Source: Candidatus Bathyarchaeota archaeon (lineage in GTDB: Archaea > Thermoproteota > Bathyarchaeia > Bathyarchaeales > DTEX01). From it: 36,039 nt of DNA. The DNA lies in contig JAGTQB010000014.1 of NCBI GenBank assembly GCA_018396995.1, positions 1 to 36,039 on the forward strand. The letters are read 5' to 3'. This document shows, piece by piece, positions 24,242 through 31,818 of this stretch (positions are counted from its first letter, which is position 1; each line of letters opens with the position of its first letter). The notes under the pieces are model-generated. The model worked only from the letters and a program-made list of their open reading frames with translations. It did no database searches and had not been told where the DNA came from. A program made the position numbers and the translations under genes.

Positions 24242-25369
24242 ATGGGTTGTGTCGGGAAAATCAGTGTTTTCATTCCAGTTTATAGAGAATCTGACCTCCT
24301 TAAACAGACATTAACGCTTCTCCTAAGTGATCCGTATAAAGAGAAGGAGATCTTTGTTGTAATTGATGAACCTACACAGAGAAGTATGGAGATAGTTAGG
24401 GAATTTTCTTTAAATGGGGTTCACTTCAAGCTAAATGGTGAGAGGAGAGGTAAAGTTAATGCATTGAACGAAGTTATTAGAGAGGCTAGTGGCGACATTT
24501 TTCTCTTCTTAGACGCTGACGTCTTAATAGATAACGCCTCATCTGACAGCTTTCTTGAAAGGATTGTCAAAGAGATGGAAAATGCGGAGATAGTTGAGGT
24601 TAAGAAAGAGGTTCTCAGGGATTCGTTCGTGGCTAAAGTTGCTGGCTACGATTATATAGGCTTCGCCTTAGCTAATCTATTTTTCTCCCGAAAAGTGGGG
24701 CGGTGCTTAGCTATAAATGGTGCAGCCTTCGCAATAAAAAGGGAAACCTTCGAGGCTCTAGGAGGTTTCAGGAGAACTATATGTGAAGACCTGGACATTG
24801 CTACAAGGTCCTTTATTAATGGTGCGCGCTTCAAATTCATAGACGACTTAGTTGTATTAACTAAAGCACCCTCTTCATGGAGGGAGTGGTTTAATCAGAG
24901 GAAGAGGTGGGCCATTGGTGCAGCTTTTTGGATTAAAGATCACTTTAAGACTCTTAGGAGGGCTTTAAGAAAATACCCTAGAATTATAGCCACATCGCTA
25001 CTTTTAGCCTTCCCCTCTACTCCCCTCTTCCTCATAAGTCTCTTTATACCAGATGAAATATTTGTCAAAACACTATACATGTTACTTCTATTTTTCTCGG
25101 CTAAAGCAAGCCTACTTATTTTCCCAGCAGCCTTCACTTCAGTTATAGTCCCCGCCATAAAAAGCCTTACAGTACTCCTCGGAAACTTTTTCGGATACTC
25201 AGCAATATTTTATATCCTCGCTAAAAAGCTAAAATTTCATTTTAACCTTTCCGAGTTTACAGCCTACTACTTTATTATGGCTCCGCTGTGGCTCATACTA
25301 ATAGTAGCGAGTTTAATTAGGATTTGCATTAAGAGGGGCAGTAAAGTTAACCTTGACTGGAAGATCTAA
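24242..25369 (+). CDS. Membrane glycosyltransferase family 2 protein
   Basis: A 375-residue GT2 enzyme with the GT-A motifs in order: VFIPVYRES (9-17), DAD at 91-93 for metal/nucleotide-sugar binding, ED at 182-183, and QRKRW (219-223), the QxxRW motif of processive cellulose/chitin/hyaluronan-type synthases. Three or four helices follow from about residue 250 (IATSLLLAFPSTPLFLISLF and others), anchoring it with the catalytic domain in the cytoplasm. It would add sugars to a lipid or extracellular polysaccharide; donor and acceptor are unknown. It stands alone, divergent from the antiporter. Confidence 0.88.
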   Translation: MGCVGKISVFIPVYRESDLLKQTLTLLLSDPYKEKEIFVVIDEPTQRSMEIVREFSLNGVHFKLNGERRGKVNALNEVIREASGDIFLFLDADVLIDNASSDSFLERIVKEMENAEIVEVKKEVLRDSFVAKVAGYDYIGFALANLFFSRKVGRCLAINGAAFAIKRETFEALGGFRRTICEDLDIATRSFINGARFKFIDDLVVLTKAPSSWREWFNQRKRWAIGAAFWIKDHFKTLRRALRKYPRIIATSLLLAFPSTPLFLISLFIPDEIFVKTLYMLLLFFSAKASLLIFPAAFTSVIVPAIKSLTVLLGNFFGYSAIFYILAKKLKFHFNLSEFTAYYFIMAPLWLILIVASLIRICIKRGSKVNLDWKI

Positions 25370-25435
25370 ATTAAAGTTAATATTGCATTATGCGACTACT
25401 TAAATGGCTATAAGCCAGATAAAGAGAAAAAAGAG

Positions 25436-25448
25436 TAAATTTTATTTA
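25436..25448 (+). promoter_or_regulatory. TATA-like box before mtrH
   Basis: The A/T-rich TAAATTTTATTTA lies 31-43 bases before the mtrH ATG, giving a transcription start a few bases upstream of the GAGGCG ribosome site at about 25471. Confidence 0.35.
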
Positions 25449-25478
25449 GATATTAATCTTCTGGATATTTGAGGCGCT

Positions 25479-26384
25479 ATGTTTAGGTTTAGCAGGGAAC
25501 AGAAGATCTTCAATATCGCCGGGGTCAAGGTTGGAGGGCAGCCAGGCGAGCTCCCAACAGTGATGATAGGATCCATTTTCTATCATAAGCACAAAATAGT
25601 TTATGATGAGAAGACCGGGGAATTTGATAGACAGAAGGCTGAAGAGCTTTTAGTGAAGGAGAGGGAGATATCTGAAAGAACAGGCAACCCAAGGATAGTT
25701 GATGTCTGTTGCGGGTGGCCTCAGGCCTTTGAGAAGTTCATAGACTTTATCGCGAAGACGATTGATGGACCCTTTTCAATAGACGGAGTCACGGCTGAGG
25801 TGAGGATAGCGGGGGCAAAATATGTTGGGGAGACTGGTCTCTCAGACAGAGTTGTCTATAACTCCATCACACCTGAGGCAAAAGAGGAGGAAATCTTAGC
25901 CATTAGGGATGCTAAAATAAAGTCTGCGATACTCTTAACTGTCAATACGAAGAACCCAACGTTATCTGGTAGGCTACAGGTTATTGATAAATTGATTGAT
26001 ATAGCGAAAAGAGCTGGAGTTGAAAATATGCTAGTTGACACATGCGTCCTTGATATACCAGATCCAGGTCCAGTGAGCAAAGCAATTTACTATGTCAAAG
26101 AGAGATATGGTCTGCCAGCGGGGGCTGGGATACATAATGCTGTTGATATGTGGAAGAAAAGGCGCAAATTAGATCCAACCAAGTATATGCTGGCCAGCAC
26201 CGTGGCCAACATAACCTCTATAGTATCCGGGGCAAACTTCCTACTCTATGGGCCCATAGAGAATGCTGAGGTAACATACTTTACATGCGCATTAGCGGAC
26301 GCATACATGGCTTATAGCGTAAGGCAGGAGTATGGGGCGAAACCGCTGACAACAAATCATCCAATTTTCAAAGTCTTTCGCTAA
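25479..26384 (+). CDS. mtrH: MtrH, methyl-tetrahydromethanopterin methyltransferase subunit (solo)
   Basis: A 301-residue protein matching the MtrH subunit over its length: opening FSREQKIFNIAGVKVGGQPG, GSIFYHKHKIV, NPRIVDVCCGWPQAFEKFI, FSIDGVTAEVRI, and VDTCVLDIPDPGP. In methanogens MtrH moves the methyl group between methyl-H4MPT and the corrinoid of MtrA. The membrane subunits MtrA-G are absent here, as in several non-methanogenic and Bathyarchaeia-like genomes, where MtrH homologues are thought to pair with soluble corrinoid proteins. No corrinoid protein or MtaB/MttB gene is in the window. A GAGGCGCT site precedes the ATG. The cobamide-salvage-like operon at 8 kb suits its corrinoid need. 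Confidence 0.92.
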   Translation: MFRFSREQKIFNIAGVKVGGQPGELPTVMIGSIFYHKHKIVYDEKTGEFDRQKAEELLVKEREISERTGNPRIVDVCCGWPQAFEKFIDFIAKTIDGPFSIDGVTAEVRIAGAKYVGETGLSDRVVYNSITPEAKEEEILAIRDAKIKSAILLTVNTKNPTLSGRLQVIDKLIDIAKRAGVENMLVDTCVLDIPDPGPVSKAIYYVKERYGLPAGAGIHNAVDMWKKRRKLDPTKYMLASTVANITSIVSGANFLLYGPIENAEVTYFTCALADAYMAYSVRQEYGAKPLTTNHPIFKVFR

Positions 26385-26437
26385 CTCGCCACCTTAAAAT
26401 ATAATTAAAGATTTCTTTGATGGAGATTATTCTGTAA

Positions 26438-27121
26438 TTAGGGTTCAGAGAATGGTCTTATAATGCCTTTATGGTAGTTGCTATAGAGGGCGATAACTGG
26501 ATTATGCCCTAAAAGGCGATCTTTAACTATTAGCGTTGTTACTGGAGCCTTTGAGTACATTGTGAAGAGTATGTCATGGCCGATGCATAGTCCGACAATT
26601 ATGTTTAAATCTGTTCCAGCCTCATTTAATATATAAGCCTGGGCTACTGGGTTACATGCAGCCTCATACTTAGCTGGACCCTGTATTTTATATTCGCTTG
26701 GAATCGAAAGTTTCATTTTATCTATCGCACCGCACTTACACCTAACGGAGAGCACGGTGAAACCAGACCCCTCAAGAACATCCACAACCCTCGCTGCCTC
26801 ATCTTGAAGACCTGTGCAGAAGGCAACACCCAACTTTTTAGCGCCAATTAAGCTGCAAAATTCTATAACCTCCCTTATCCTTGGATACACTGGCATCAAC
26901 GTACCTCTAACAATATCATATGCCCTTTTCTCCGTAATTGATGAGGCCAAATAGATCTTCTTTATGCGCTCATCATTATATGCGAGAAGGGCGGACTCGA
27001 TCACTTGTTCAGCGTTTCTCATTGGACAGAAACTTGGGAGTAGGCTTTTATCGATCTCTTCCACTGGTGAATTTAGGCAATAAGCCCTTTTACATCTTGC
27101 ACATTGAGGATGACTGCTCAA
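26438..27121 (-). CDS. DUF1847 cysteine-rich metal-binding protein
   Basis: A 227-residue protein with an N-terminal Cys set (CARCKRAYC, residues 7-15, and C32 in SFCPMRN) and later cysteines at FCTG, RCKCG, AACNP and GLCIGHD. This is the DUF1847 pattern, a predicted metal- or cluster-binding family of unknown role that is common in anaerobes. The start is TTG 27121: GTGAGGG lies 7 bases upstream and the nearby ATG leads directly to a stop. The gene follows fibrillarin by 10 bases on the same strand, so it may be co-transcribed with nop5-flpA, and it is convergent with mtrH. A role with corrinoid/WL-pathway proteins is only a guess. Confidence 0.82.
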   Translation of the reverse strand: MSSHPQCARCKRAYCLNSPVEEIDKSLLPSFCPMRNAEQVIESALLAYNDERIKKIYLASSITEKRAYDIVRGTLMPVYPRIREVIEFCSLIGAKKLGVAFCTGLQDEAARVVDVLEGSGFTVLSVRCKCGAIDKMKLSIPSEYKIQGPAKYEAACNPVAQAYILNEAGTDLNIIVGLCIGHDILFTMYSKAPVTTLIVKDRLLGHNPVIALYSNYHKGIIRPFSEP

Positions 27122-27131
27122 GGCATTTCCC

Positions 27132-27836
27132 TCACTGATTAGGCAGATATTGTGCCAAAATCATCGCGTGGTCTTTATCATAGGGCTCTAAATGTATCAC
27201 TTGGTGTATCTTAAATTCATTCCTTTCTAAGACAGCTATCTCCCTTTTATATACTTCACTAGGCTCCTTTGTAACATCTATACTCCTAGCTTTTATCGCA
27301 AGCATTATCCACCCACCCCTCTTAAGGAAGATCTTAGCATTATCTGCCAGCACTTGAGCCTGCTCTGGCTGCGCTATGTCGCAATAAATTACGTCTACCT
27401 TCTCAATGAGATAAGCATATTTTTCAGGGAACCTTGCGTCAGCCAAGATTGGCGACATGTTAGGTCTATACCTACAGACGTTGTTTATGAGTTCCTTTAA
27501 GGGTCTCGGAGCAAACTCTATGCAATAGACGTGTCCTTCCTCGCCAACTATGTCTGAGACATGACTTGCAGTTGTACCGGAGGCGGCTCCCAAATATAGA
27601 ACTTTGTGACCTGGCTTTATTGGCATCGCCTTCAGCCCCTTTAATATTGCCGCTGCAATCTTACTCCTATATGGATCCCACAACCTATATTCTACGTCCT
27701 TATATCTTATAAGACGCTCCCCATAGACATCTCTACCCGGAGCAAGATTCTTTGAAGCTATTCTTTTACTACCATCCTCAAGGGTAACCTGATAGACGCC
27801 ATCAAATTGAGGTATTGGTTCAACCTTAACACTCAT
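27132..27836 (-). CDS. flpA: Fibrillarin-like rRNA/tRNA 2'-O-methyltransferase
   Basis: A 234-residue archaeal fibrillarin, the SAM-dependent catalytic subunit of C/D-box RNPs that adds 2'-O-methyl groups guided by sRNAs. It has the N-terminal fibrillarin domain (PQFDGVYQVTLEDG), then SKIAAAILKGL, the SAM-binding motif LYLGAASGTTASHVSDIVG, VYCIEFAPRPLKEL, DVIYCDIAQPEQA and the AIKARSIDV strand with the catalytic Lys. The ATG at 27836 is chosen because GGGGGTGA sits five bases before it; a GTG three codons earlier is an alternative. It lies downstream of nop5 in the classic archaeal pair. Confidence 0.95.
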   Translation of the reverse strand: MSVKVEPIPQFDGVYQVTLEDGSKRIASKNLAPGRDVYGERLIRYKDVEYRLWDPYRSKIAAAILKGLKAMPIKPGHKVLYLGAASGTTASHVSDIVGEEGHVYCIEFAPRPLKELINNVCRYRPNMSPILADARFPEKYAYLIEKVDVIYCDIAQPEQAQVLADNAKIFLKRGGWIMLAIKARSIDVTKEPSEVYKREIAVLERNEFKIHQVIHLEPYDKDHAMILAQYLPNQ

Positions 27837-27854
27837 AACTGTCACCCCCTTAAA

Positions 27855-29069
27855 CTATTTGCCTTTAGCCTTTTTAGCAGCCTTTTTAACGGGCTTCTTA
27901 ACCTTAGGGGGGGTAGGATACTTCTCCTCAATTTCTTTAACCCTCTCCATCAGCTCCTCCCTAAGTTTATCTCCTATATAGTTGCCAGTAAACGCATCAG
28001 TTCTAGCTGCTATGGAAAGTTTTCCAGCGAGGGCTCTTGCGATCTTGCCCCTTAACCACTTCTTAGCCCTGAATATTAAAGAGTGTTGGAAGATTACTCC
28101 ATGCTTAGGTGGTTTGCTGCCAGTTCTAAGAGCCCTAAACAGAGCCTTCTCAGCCCCTAGAACTTGAACGGTGCTCGCAGGTAACTTTGCAAAGTTCTCC
28201 AATCCGCCCGCAAGAGCTATTAATCTGGCGCCAAGGGATGAGCCTGCCAGAGCCTTAATGTTTGGAGCAACCTCCTCCATAAGCTCATCAATATACTTCT
28301 CTATATTAGCTCTGATCTCATATAACTGCATTATCTGCTTTGAGAGTCTCCTCAGTTGCTCTATGTCTTTGTCTTCGAGGTCTGCGCCCATAGATGATTT
28401 GGCAGACTCAACTATCTGCACTATTTTGCTCTTCGGAAAACCCTCTTTCTCAAGTCTCTCTGATGTGAAGTTCTCCCTGCGTCCAAAGAGGTAAACTAGC
28501 CTAATGTATGTCTCATGTTTATCTATTAAACGGCTTAGCTCAGGGAAATGTATTCCATACCATTCACGTATGCGGCTTGCAAACAAATTTAATGTTTGAT
28601 CAAGGTCGTCTAGAGTATGAACCGCCTGGATTACTAGGAGATCTCTCTTCTCAGTAGCCCTCTTTATCCTAAGCTTTGAGAGCTCTATTGTTGTCTCACG
28701 CACCCACCTAGTTATTTCGCTTGGCTCATTGATGAAGCCAACCTCAACACCAACCCTACCCATATTCTCCCGTAACCTTTCGGTTAAACTGACTAGGGAT
28801 TTAACCTCAGCATTTACTTTAAACTCCTCCTTAATGAGGTTAACGAGCTCTGGGCTATCAAGTATCAATGTGAACCCCTTTCCCTTAAGTCTCTCTACGA
28901 GCTTTCTTACTTCAGGTATGATCTTGCCCTGTTCTAAGGCGAAGAGTTTCTCGGCGATCTTACCGGCATCCCTCTCAAAAACCTCTTTATCAACTATCCC
29001 ACCGTCCTCATCTATAGCTAAAATCCCCACAACAGTTGGTATGAGAGCAACTCTCAAGAGACTCACCAA
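27855..29069 (-). CDS. nop5: Nop5 (Nop56/58-like) C/D-box RNP scaffold
   Basis: A 404-residue scaffold that bridges fibrillarin to the C/D sRNA-L7Ae complex. The N-terminal domain is followed by a coiled-coil region (about 190-260) and the Nop domain (AGSSLGARLIALAGGLENFAKLPASTVQ region, VLGAEKALFRAL, GVIFQHSLI). The C-terminus is a Lys-rich tail (KKPVKKAAKKAKGK), as is usual. The start is TTG 29069 or GTG 29066 with no clear Shine-Dalgarno. A TATATTTTC box roughly 26-34 bases upstream on the minus strand would make the transcript nearly leaderless. It is first in the nop5-flpA(-DUF1847) operon. Confidence 0.95.
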   Translation of the reverse strand: MVSLLRVALIPTVVGILAIDEDGGIVDKEVFERDAGKIAEKLFALEQGKIIPEVRKLVERLKGKGFTLILDSPELVNLIKEEFKVNAEVKSLVSLTERLRENMGRVGVEVGFINEPSEITRWVRETTIELSKLRIKRATEKRDLLVIQAVHTLDDLDQTLNLFASRIREWYGIHFPELSRLIDKHETYIRLVYLFGRRENFTSERLEKEGFPKSKIVQIVESAKSSMGADLEDKDIEQLRRLSKQIMQLYEIRANIEKYIDELMEEVAPNIKALAGSSLGARLIALAGGLENFAKLPASTVQVLGAEKALFRALRTGSKPPKHGVIFQHSLIFRAKKWLRGKIARALAGKLSIAARTDAFTGNYIGDKLREELMERVKEIEEKYPTPPKVKKPVKKAAKKAKGK

Positions 29070-29136
29070 GTTCCACTTATAAGTTAAAGCAAGAAAATAT
29101 ATGTATTTACTTTTATACGTACCTTACGGGGGTGTA

Positions 29137-30075
29137 ATGAAGGAAATAGTTAACCTTTTTGGAGCCATTGATTTGAGTGTGCGTTTAGCCGGGCTATTTA
29201 TGCCCAACCCAACAATGCTCGCCTCAGGCATACTTGGAATGTCCGCTGAGACCCTGAGGAGGGTGGCTGAAGCTGGTGCTGGGGCAGTGGTAACCAAGTC
29301 AGTTGGATTAAGAGCTAGCAGCGGATACCCAAACCCAACGGTAATACAAGTCGAATGCGGCTTCCTAAACGCCGTTGGACTACCAAACCCTGGAATACAC
29401 AAATTTGTTGAAGAGATAAAGGCATTAAAGGACTTAGGGATACCAGTAATAGTTAGTGTTTTCGGTTTCTCGCCTAAGGAGTATGCCGAGGTCGCCGGGC
29501 TCGCCGCCGATGCTGGTGCAAGTGCCATCGAGCTAAACCTATCTTGCCCGCATGTCAAGGGAACTGGCGCCGAGATCGGCCAGAATCCGAGGATGGTTAA
29601 GATGACTGTTGAGGCTGTTAAGGGTAGTGTTAGTAAACCAGTGTTCGCTAAGCTAACGCCGAATACTTCAGATATAGTGGGTCTTGCAGAGGCCGCCGCA
29701 TCAGCTGGGGCAGATGCTGTTACTGCAATAAACACTATTAGGGCTATGGCAATAGACGTTGAAACCTTTAGGCCAATATTAGCCAATAGGGTTGGTGGCC
29801 TCTCGGGACCAGCAATAAAACCTATAGCTCTGAGGTGTGTTTATGAAATTTATGAAGCTGTGAGCGTGCCGATAATTGGATGCGGCGGGATAATGGGCTG
29901 GAGGGATGCTGTCGAATTCATTCTTGCTGGTGCAAGCGCAGTCCAAATAGGTTCAGCTGTAGCCTTCGGGGGCCTCTCAATATTCAAATCCATAAACATG
30001 GGCTTAGCGGAATACCTCGCTAGGAAGGGCTTCAGGAGTGTGAGTGAGATAGTTGGATTGGCCCATAAAAAATAA
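29137..30075 (+). CDS. pyrD: Dihydroorotate dehydrogenase, catalytic subunit (PyrD, class 1B)
   Basis: A 312-residue FMN-dependent enzyme oxidising dihydroorotate to orotate in pyrimidine synthesis. FMN and substrate motifs are MLASGILG, VTKSVGLRA with K54, NAVGLPNPG, the active-site Cys in ELNLSCPHVKG (C137, class 1B rather than the Ser of class 2), and AVQIGSAVAFGG near the end. ATG 29137 fits the usual length and has GGGGGTG just upstream; the in-frame ATG at 29101 adds a non-conserved tail. pyrK follows four bases after the stop. Confidence 0.95.
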   Translation: MKEIVNLFGAIDLSVRLAGLFMPNPTMLASGILGMSAETLRRVAEAGAGAVVTKSVGLRASSGYPNPTVIQVECGFLNAVGLPNPGIHKFVEEIKALKDLGIPVIVSVFGFSPKEYAEVAGLAADAGASAIELNLSCPHVKGTGAEIGQNPRMVKMTVEAVKGSVSKPVFAKLTPNTSDIVGLAEAAASAGADAVTAINTIRAMAIDVETFRPILANRVGGLSGPAIKPIALRCVYEIYEAVSVPIIGCGGIMGWRDAVEFILAGASAVQIGSAVAFGGLSIFKSINMGLAEYLARKGFRSVSEIVGLAHKK

Positions 30076-30079
30076 TTTA

Positions 30080-30877
30080 ATGCGCGTTGTCAAGATATTA
30101 GACGTTAAGTCCGAGAACCCATACGTTAAGACAATATTTTTTAAGGATGAGATATGCCTTACAGCTGAGCCTGGCCAATTTATAATGGTCTGGATACCTG
30201 GGGTAGATGAGATACCGCTTAGTATTTCATCCGTGTATGAGGATGGTTCCTCATCGGTAACCGTCGCCGCCGTGGGAGAAGCCACAAAAGCCCTTACAAG
30301 CATGAAGCCCGGAGACTTAATTGGTGTTAGGGGGCCGTTTGGCAGGGGTTTTAGGATTAATGGCGGGAGATCTCTAGTCGTTGGGGGTGGAACCGGCATG
30401 GCCCCCCTCATGCTGCTTATAAATAGGCTCATTAAGGAAAACTCCGATGTAACTGTTGTTAATGGGGCTGATACTAAGGATAAAATAGTCTTCCTAGATA
30501 GGCTTGAGGACTTATCAAAGGTGGGTAAGATTAGAGTATATTTTACTACTGAGGATGGTAGCTATGGGTTTAGGGGGTTAACGGTAGACCTTGCTGAAAG
30601 GATTATCAGGTCGGAGGAAGTTAATGTTTTATACGCGTGTGGGCCCGAAAGAATGATTAAGAGACTTTATTGCTTAGCTAAAACATTTTCAATATATATG
30701 CAAGCAAGTCTCGAGCGATACATGAGATGCGCTATGGGAATCTGTGGGAGCTGCGCTATAGGAAAGTATAGAGTGTGTAAGGACGGCCCAGTCTTCATGA
30801 TGGAGGAGCTTAGGGAGATAGAAGATTACCTTGGGCTCGTAAAATATAATGAAAGGGGAGAGAAAATTCCGGTCTAA
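30080..30877 (+). CDS. pyrK: Dihydroorotate dehydrogenase electron-transfer subunit (PyrK)
   Basis: A 265-residue FAD/[2Fe-2S] protein that passes electrons from PyrD to NAD. An N-terminal FAD-binding barrel (IPLSISSV, RGPFGRGF) is followed by the nucleotide-binding VVGGGTGMAPLM (100-111) and CGPERMIK, and a C-terminal [2Fe-2S] site at C217, C222, C225 and C233 (RCAMGICGSC, then RVC). The ATG at 30080 is chosen: it lies four bases after pyrD, while the upstream in-frame ATG at 30053 would overlap pyrD's conserved end. The last four bases overlap the convergent PH-domain gene. Confidence 0.95.
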   Translation: MRVVKILDVKSENPYVKTIFFKDEICLTAEPGQFIMVWIPGVDEIPLSISSVYEDGSSSVTVAAVGEATKALTSMKPGDLIGVRGPFGRGFRINGGRSLVVGGGTGMAPLMLLINRLIKENSDVTVVNGADTKDKIVFLDRLEDLSKVGKIRVYFTTEDGSYGFRGLTVDLAERIIRSEEVNVLYACGPERMIKRLYCLAKTFSIYMQASLERYMRCAMGICGSCAIGKYRVCKDGPVFMMEELREIEDYLGLVKYNERGEKIPV

Positions 30878-31773
30878 AGCCGCTCAGCGCCGCTTTCCGC
30901 CCCCTTCTTTTCCCTCTCCTCCCTCAGAAGGCCCTCAATCCTCCTTAGTATCGGCGCCTCCTTCATCTCAAGCATCTTACTACCTATTATGCCCCGGATC
31001 CTCCTTGGATCCGGCACACCATAAAGGCTAAAGTATGTTGCGGCCCTAGGTCTACTTACACTCCTCTTTCCGCCAACAGTTATTCCAATGGAACCTCCTT
31101 TTGCAATTGTCCCTGCGGAAGCGGTTGCCAGCGAGGCGTCCTCACCAAGCCCAAAGCCTGACTCAGAGACTGGTATAATTGTGCCATAGTTAAATATCCT
31201 ACCCAGCAGCCCCTGATGCATATAGAGATCAGAGATTTTGTCATACATTACTTCCCGAACCTCTTTTCCAATAAACCTCTTTATAGCAATAATTCTGTAG
31301 TTTGTTAGGAGGAATTCATGCCCGCGCCGGTAAATGTCCACCAAGATTAGCCCTATTACTGTAGAAAGGAATAATATAGCGGATTTCGTAGCTGGTTCCG
31401 GATACAGATAAATCTCTAGTATTGTCCCGGAGGCGCCTATAAGGATCATGTAGAGTAATGGCATCTTGCTAACCCATAGGACTCCCATTAAGAGACCACT
31501 TAACACCAGTATCGCCCAGAAAATTATTAGTGAAACCATCTCCTCAGATCTTAATCCAGGCACAATGCTAAACAATAAGTTTAGGAGCCATGCTATGCTT
31601 GGATTTGACCATACGTTCTGACGAAGCCATTGACATATTATATGAAACGCTATTGCTATCAGGGATAGATAGAGACATGCGAGATAATACTTTAGGAAGG
31701 AGAGTGGATGCGGCTTAAGAGAGACCTCCACCCGCTCACTACTGAATAGATCAAAATCCTTTAAGTTAACCAT
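30874..31773 (-). CDS. Membrane protein with bacterial PH (bPH2/DUF304) domain
   Basis: A 299-residue membrane protein with about four helices in the first 145 residues (for example FLKYYLACLYLSLIAIAFHI and LIIFWAILVLSGLLMGVLWV), then a bPH2-type soluble domain: HEFLLTNYRIIAIKRFIGKE, VMYDKISDLYMHQGLLGRIF, NYGTIIPVS. A Gly/Ser/Ala-rich linker (GLGEDASLATASAGTIAKGG) and a charged C-terminal helix follow. bPH2 proteins occur in membrane-envelope systems of unknown mechanism. It is convergent with pyrK (four-base overlap) and downstream of ileS on the same strand (45-base gap). Confidence 0.82.
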   Translation of the reverse strand: MVNLKDFDLFSSERVEVSLKPHPLSFLKYYLACLYLSLIAIAFHIICQWLRQNVWSNPSIAWLLNLLFSIVPGLRSEEMVSLIIFWAILVLSGLLMGVLWVSKMPLLYMILIGASGTILEIYLYPEPATKSAILFLSTVIGLILVDIYRRGHEFLLTNYRIIAIKRFIGKEVREVMYDKISDLYMHQGLLGRIFNYGTIIPVSESGFGLGEDASLATASAGTIAKGGSIGITVGGKRSVSRPRAATYFSLYGVPDPRRIRGIIGSKMLEMKEAPILRRIEGLLREEREKKGAESGAERL

Positions 31774-31818
31774 TACTCAGCCCACAGAAATTAGTAATGT
31801 ATATAGCAGAAATAAATG

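Noticed and set aside
25479-26384. Evidence that the organism is a methanogen
   Set aside because: Only MtrH is present; no mcr or other mtr gene is in the window, and solo MtrH is known outside methanogens.
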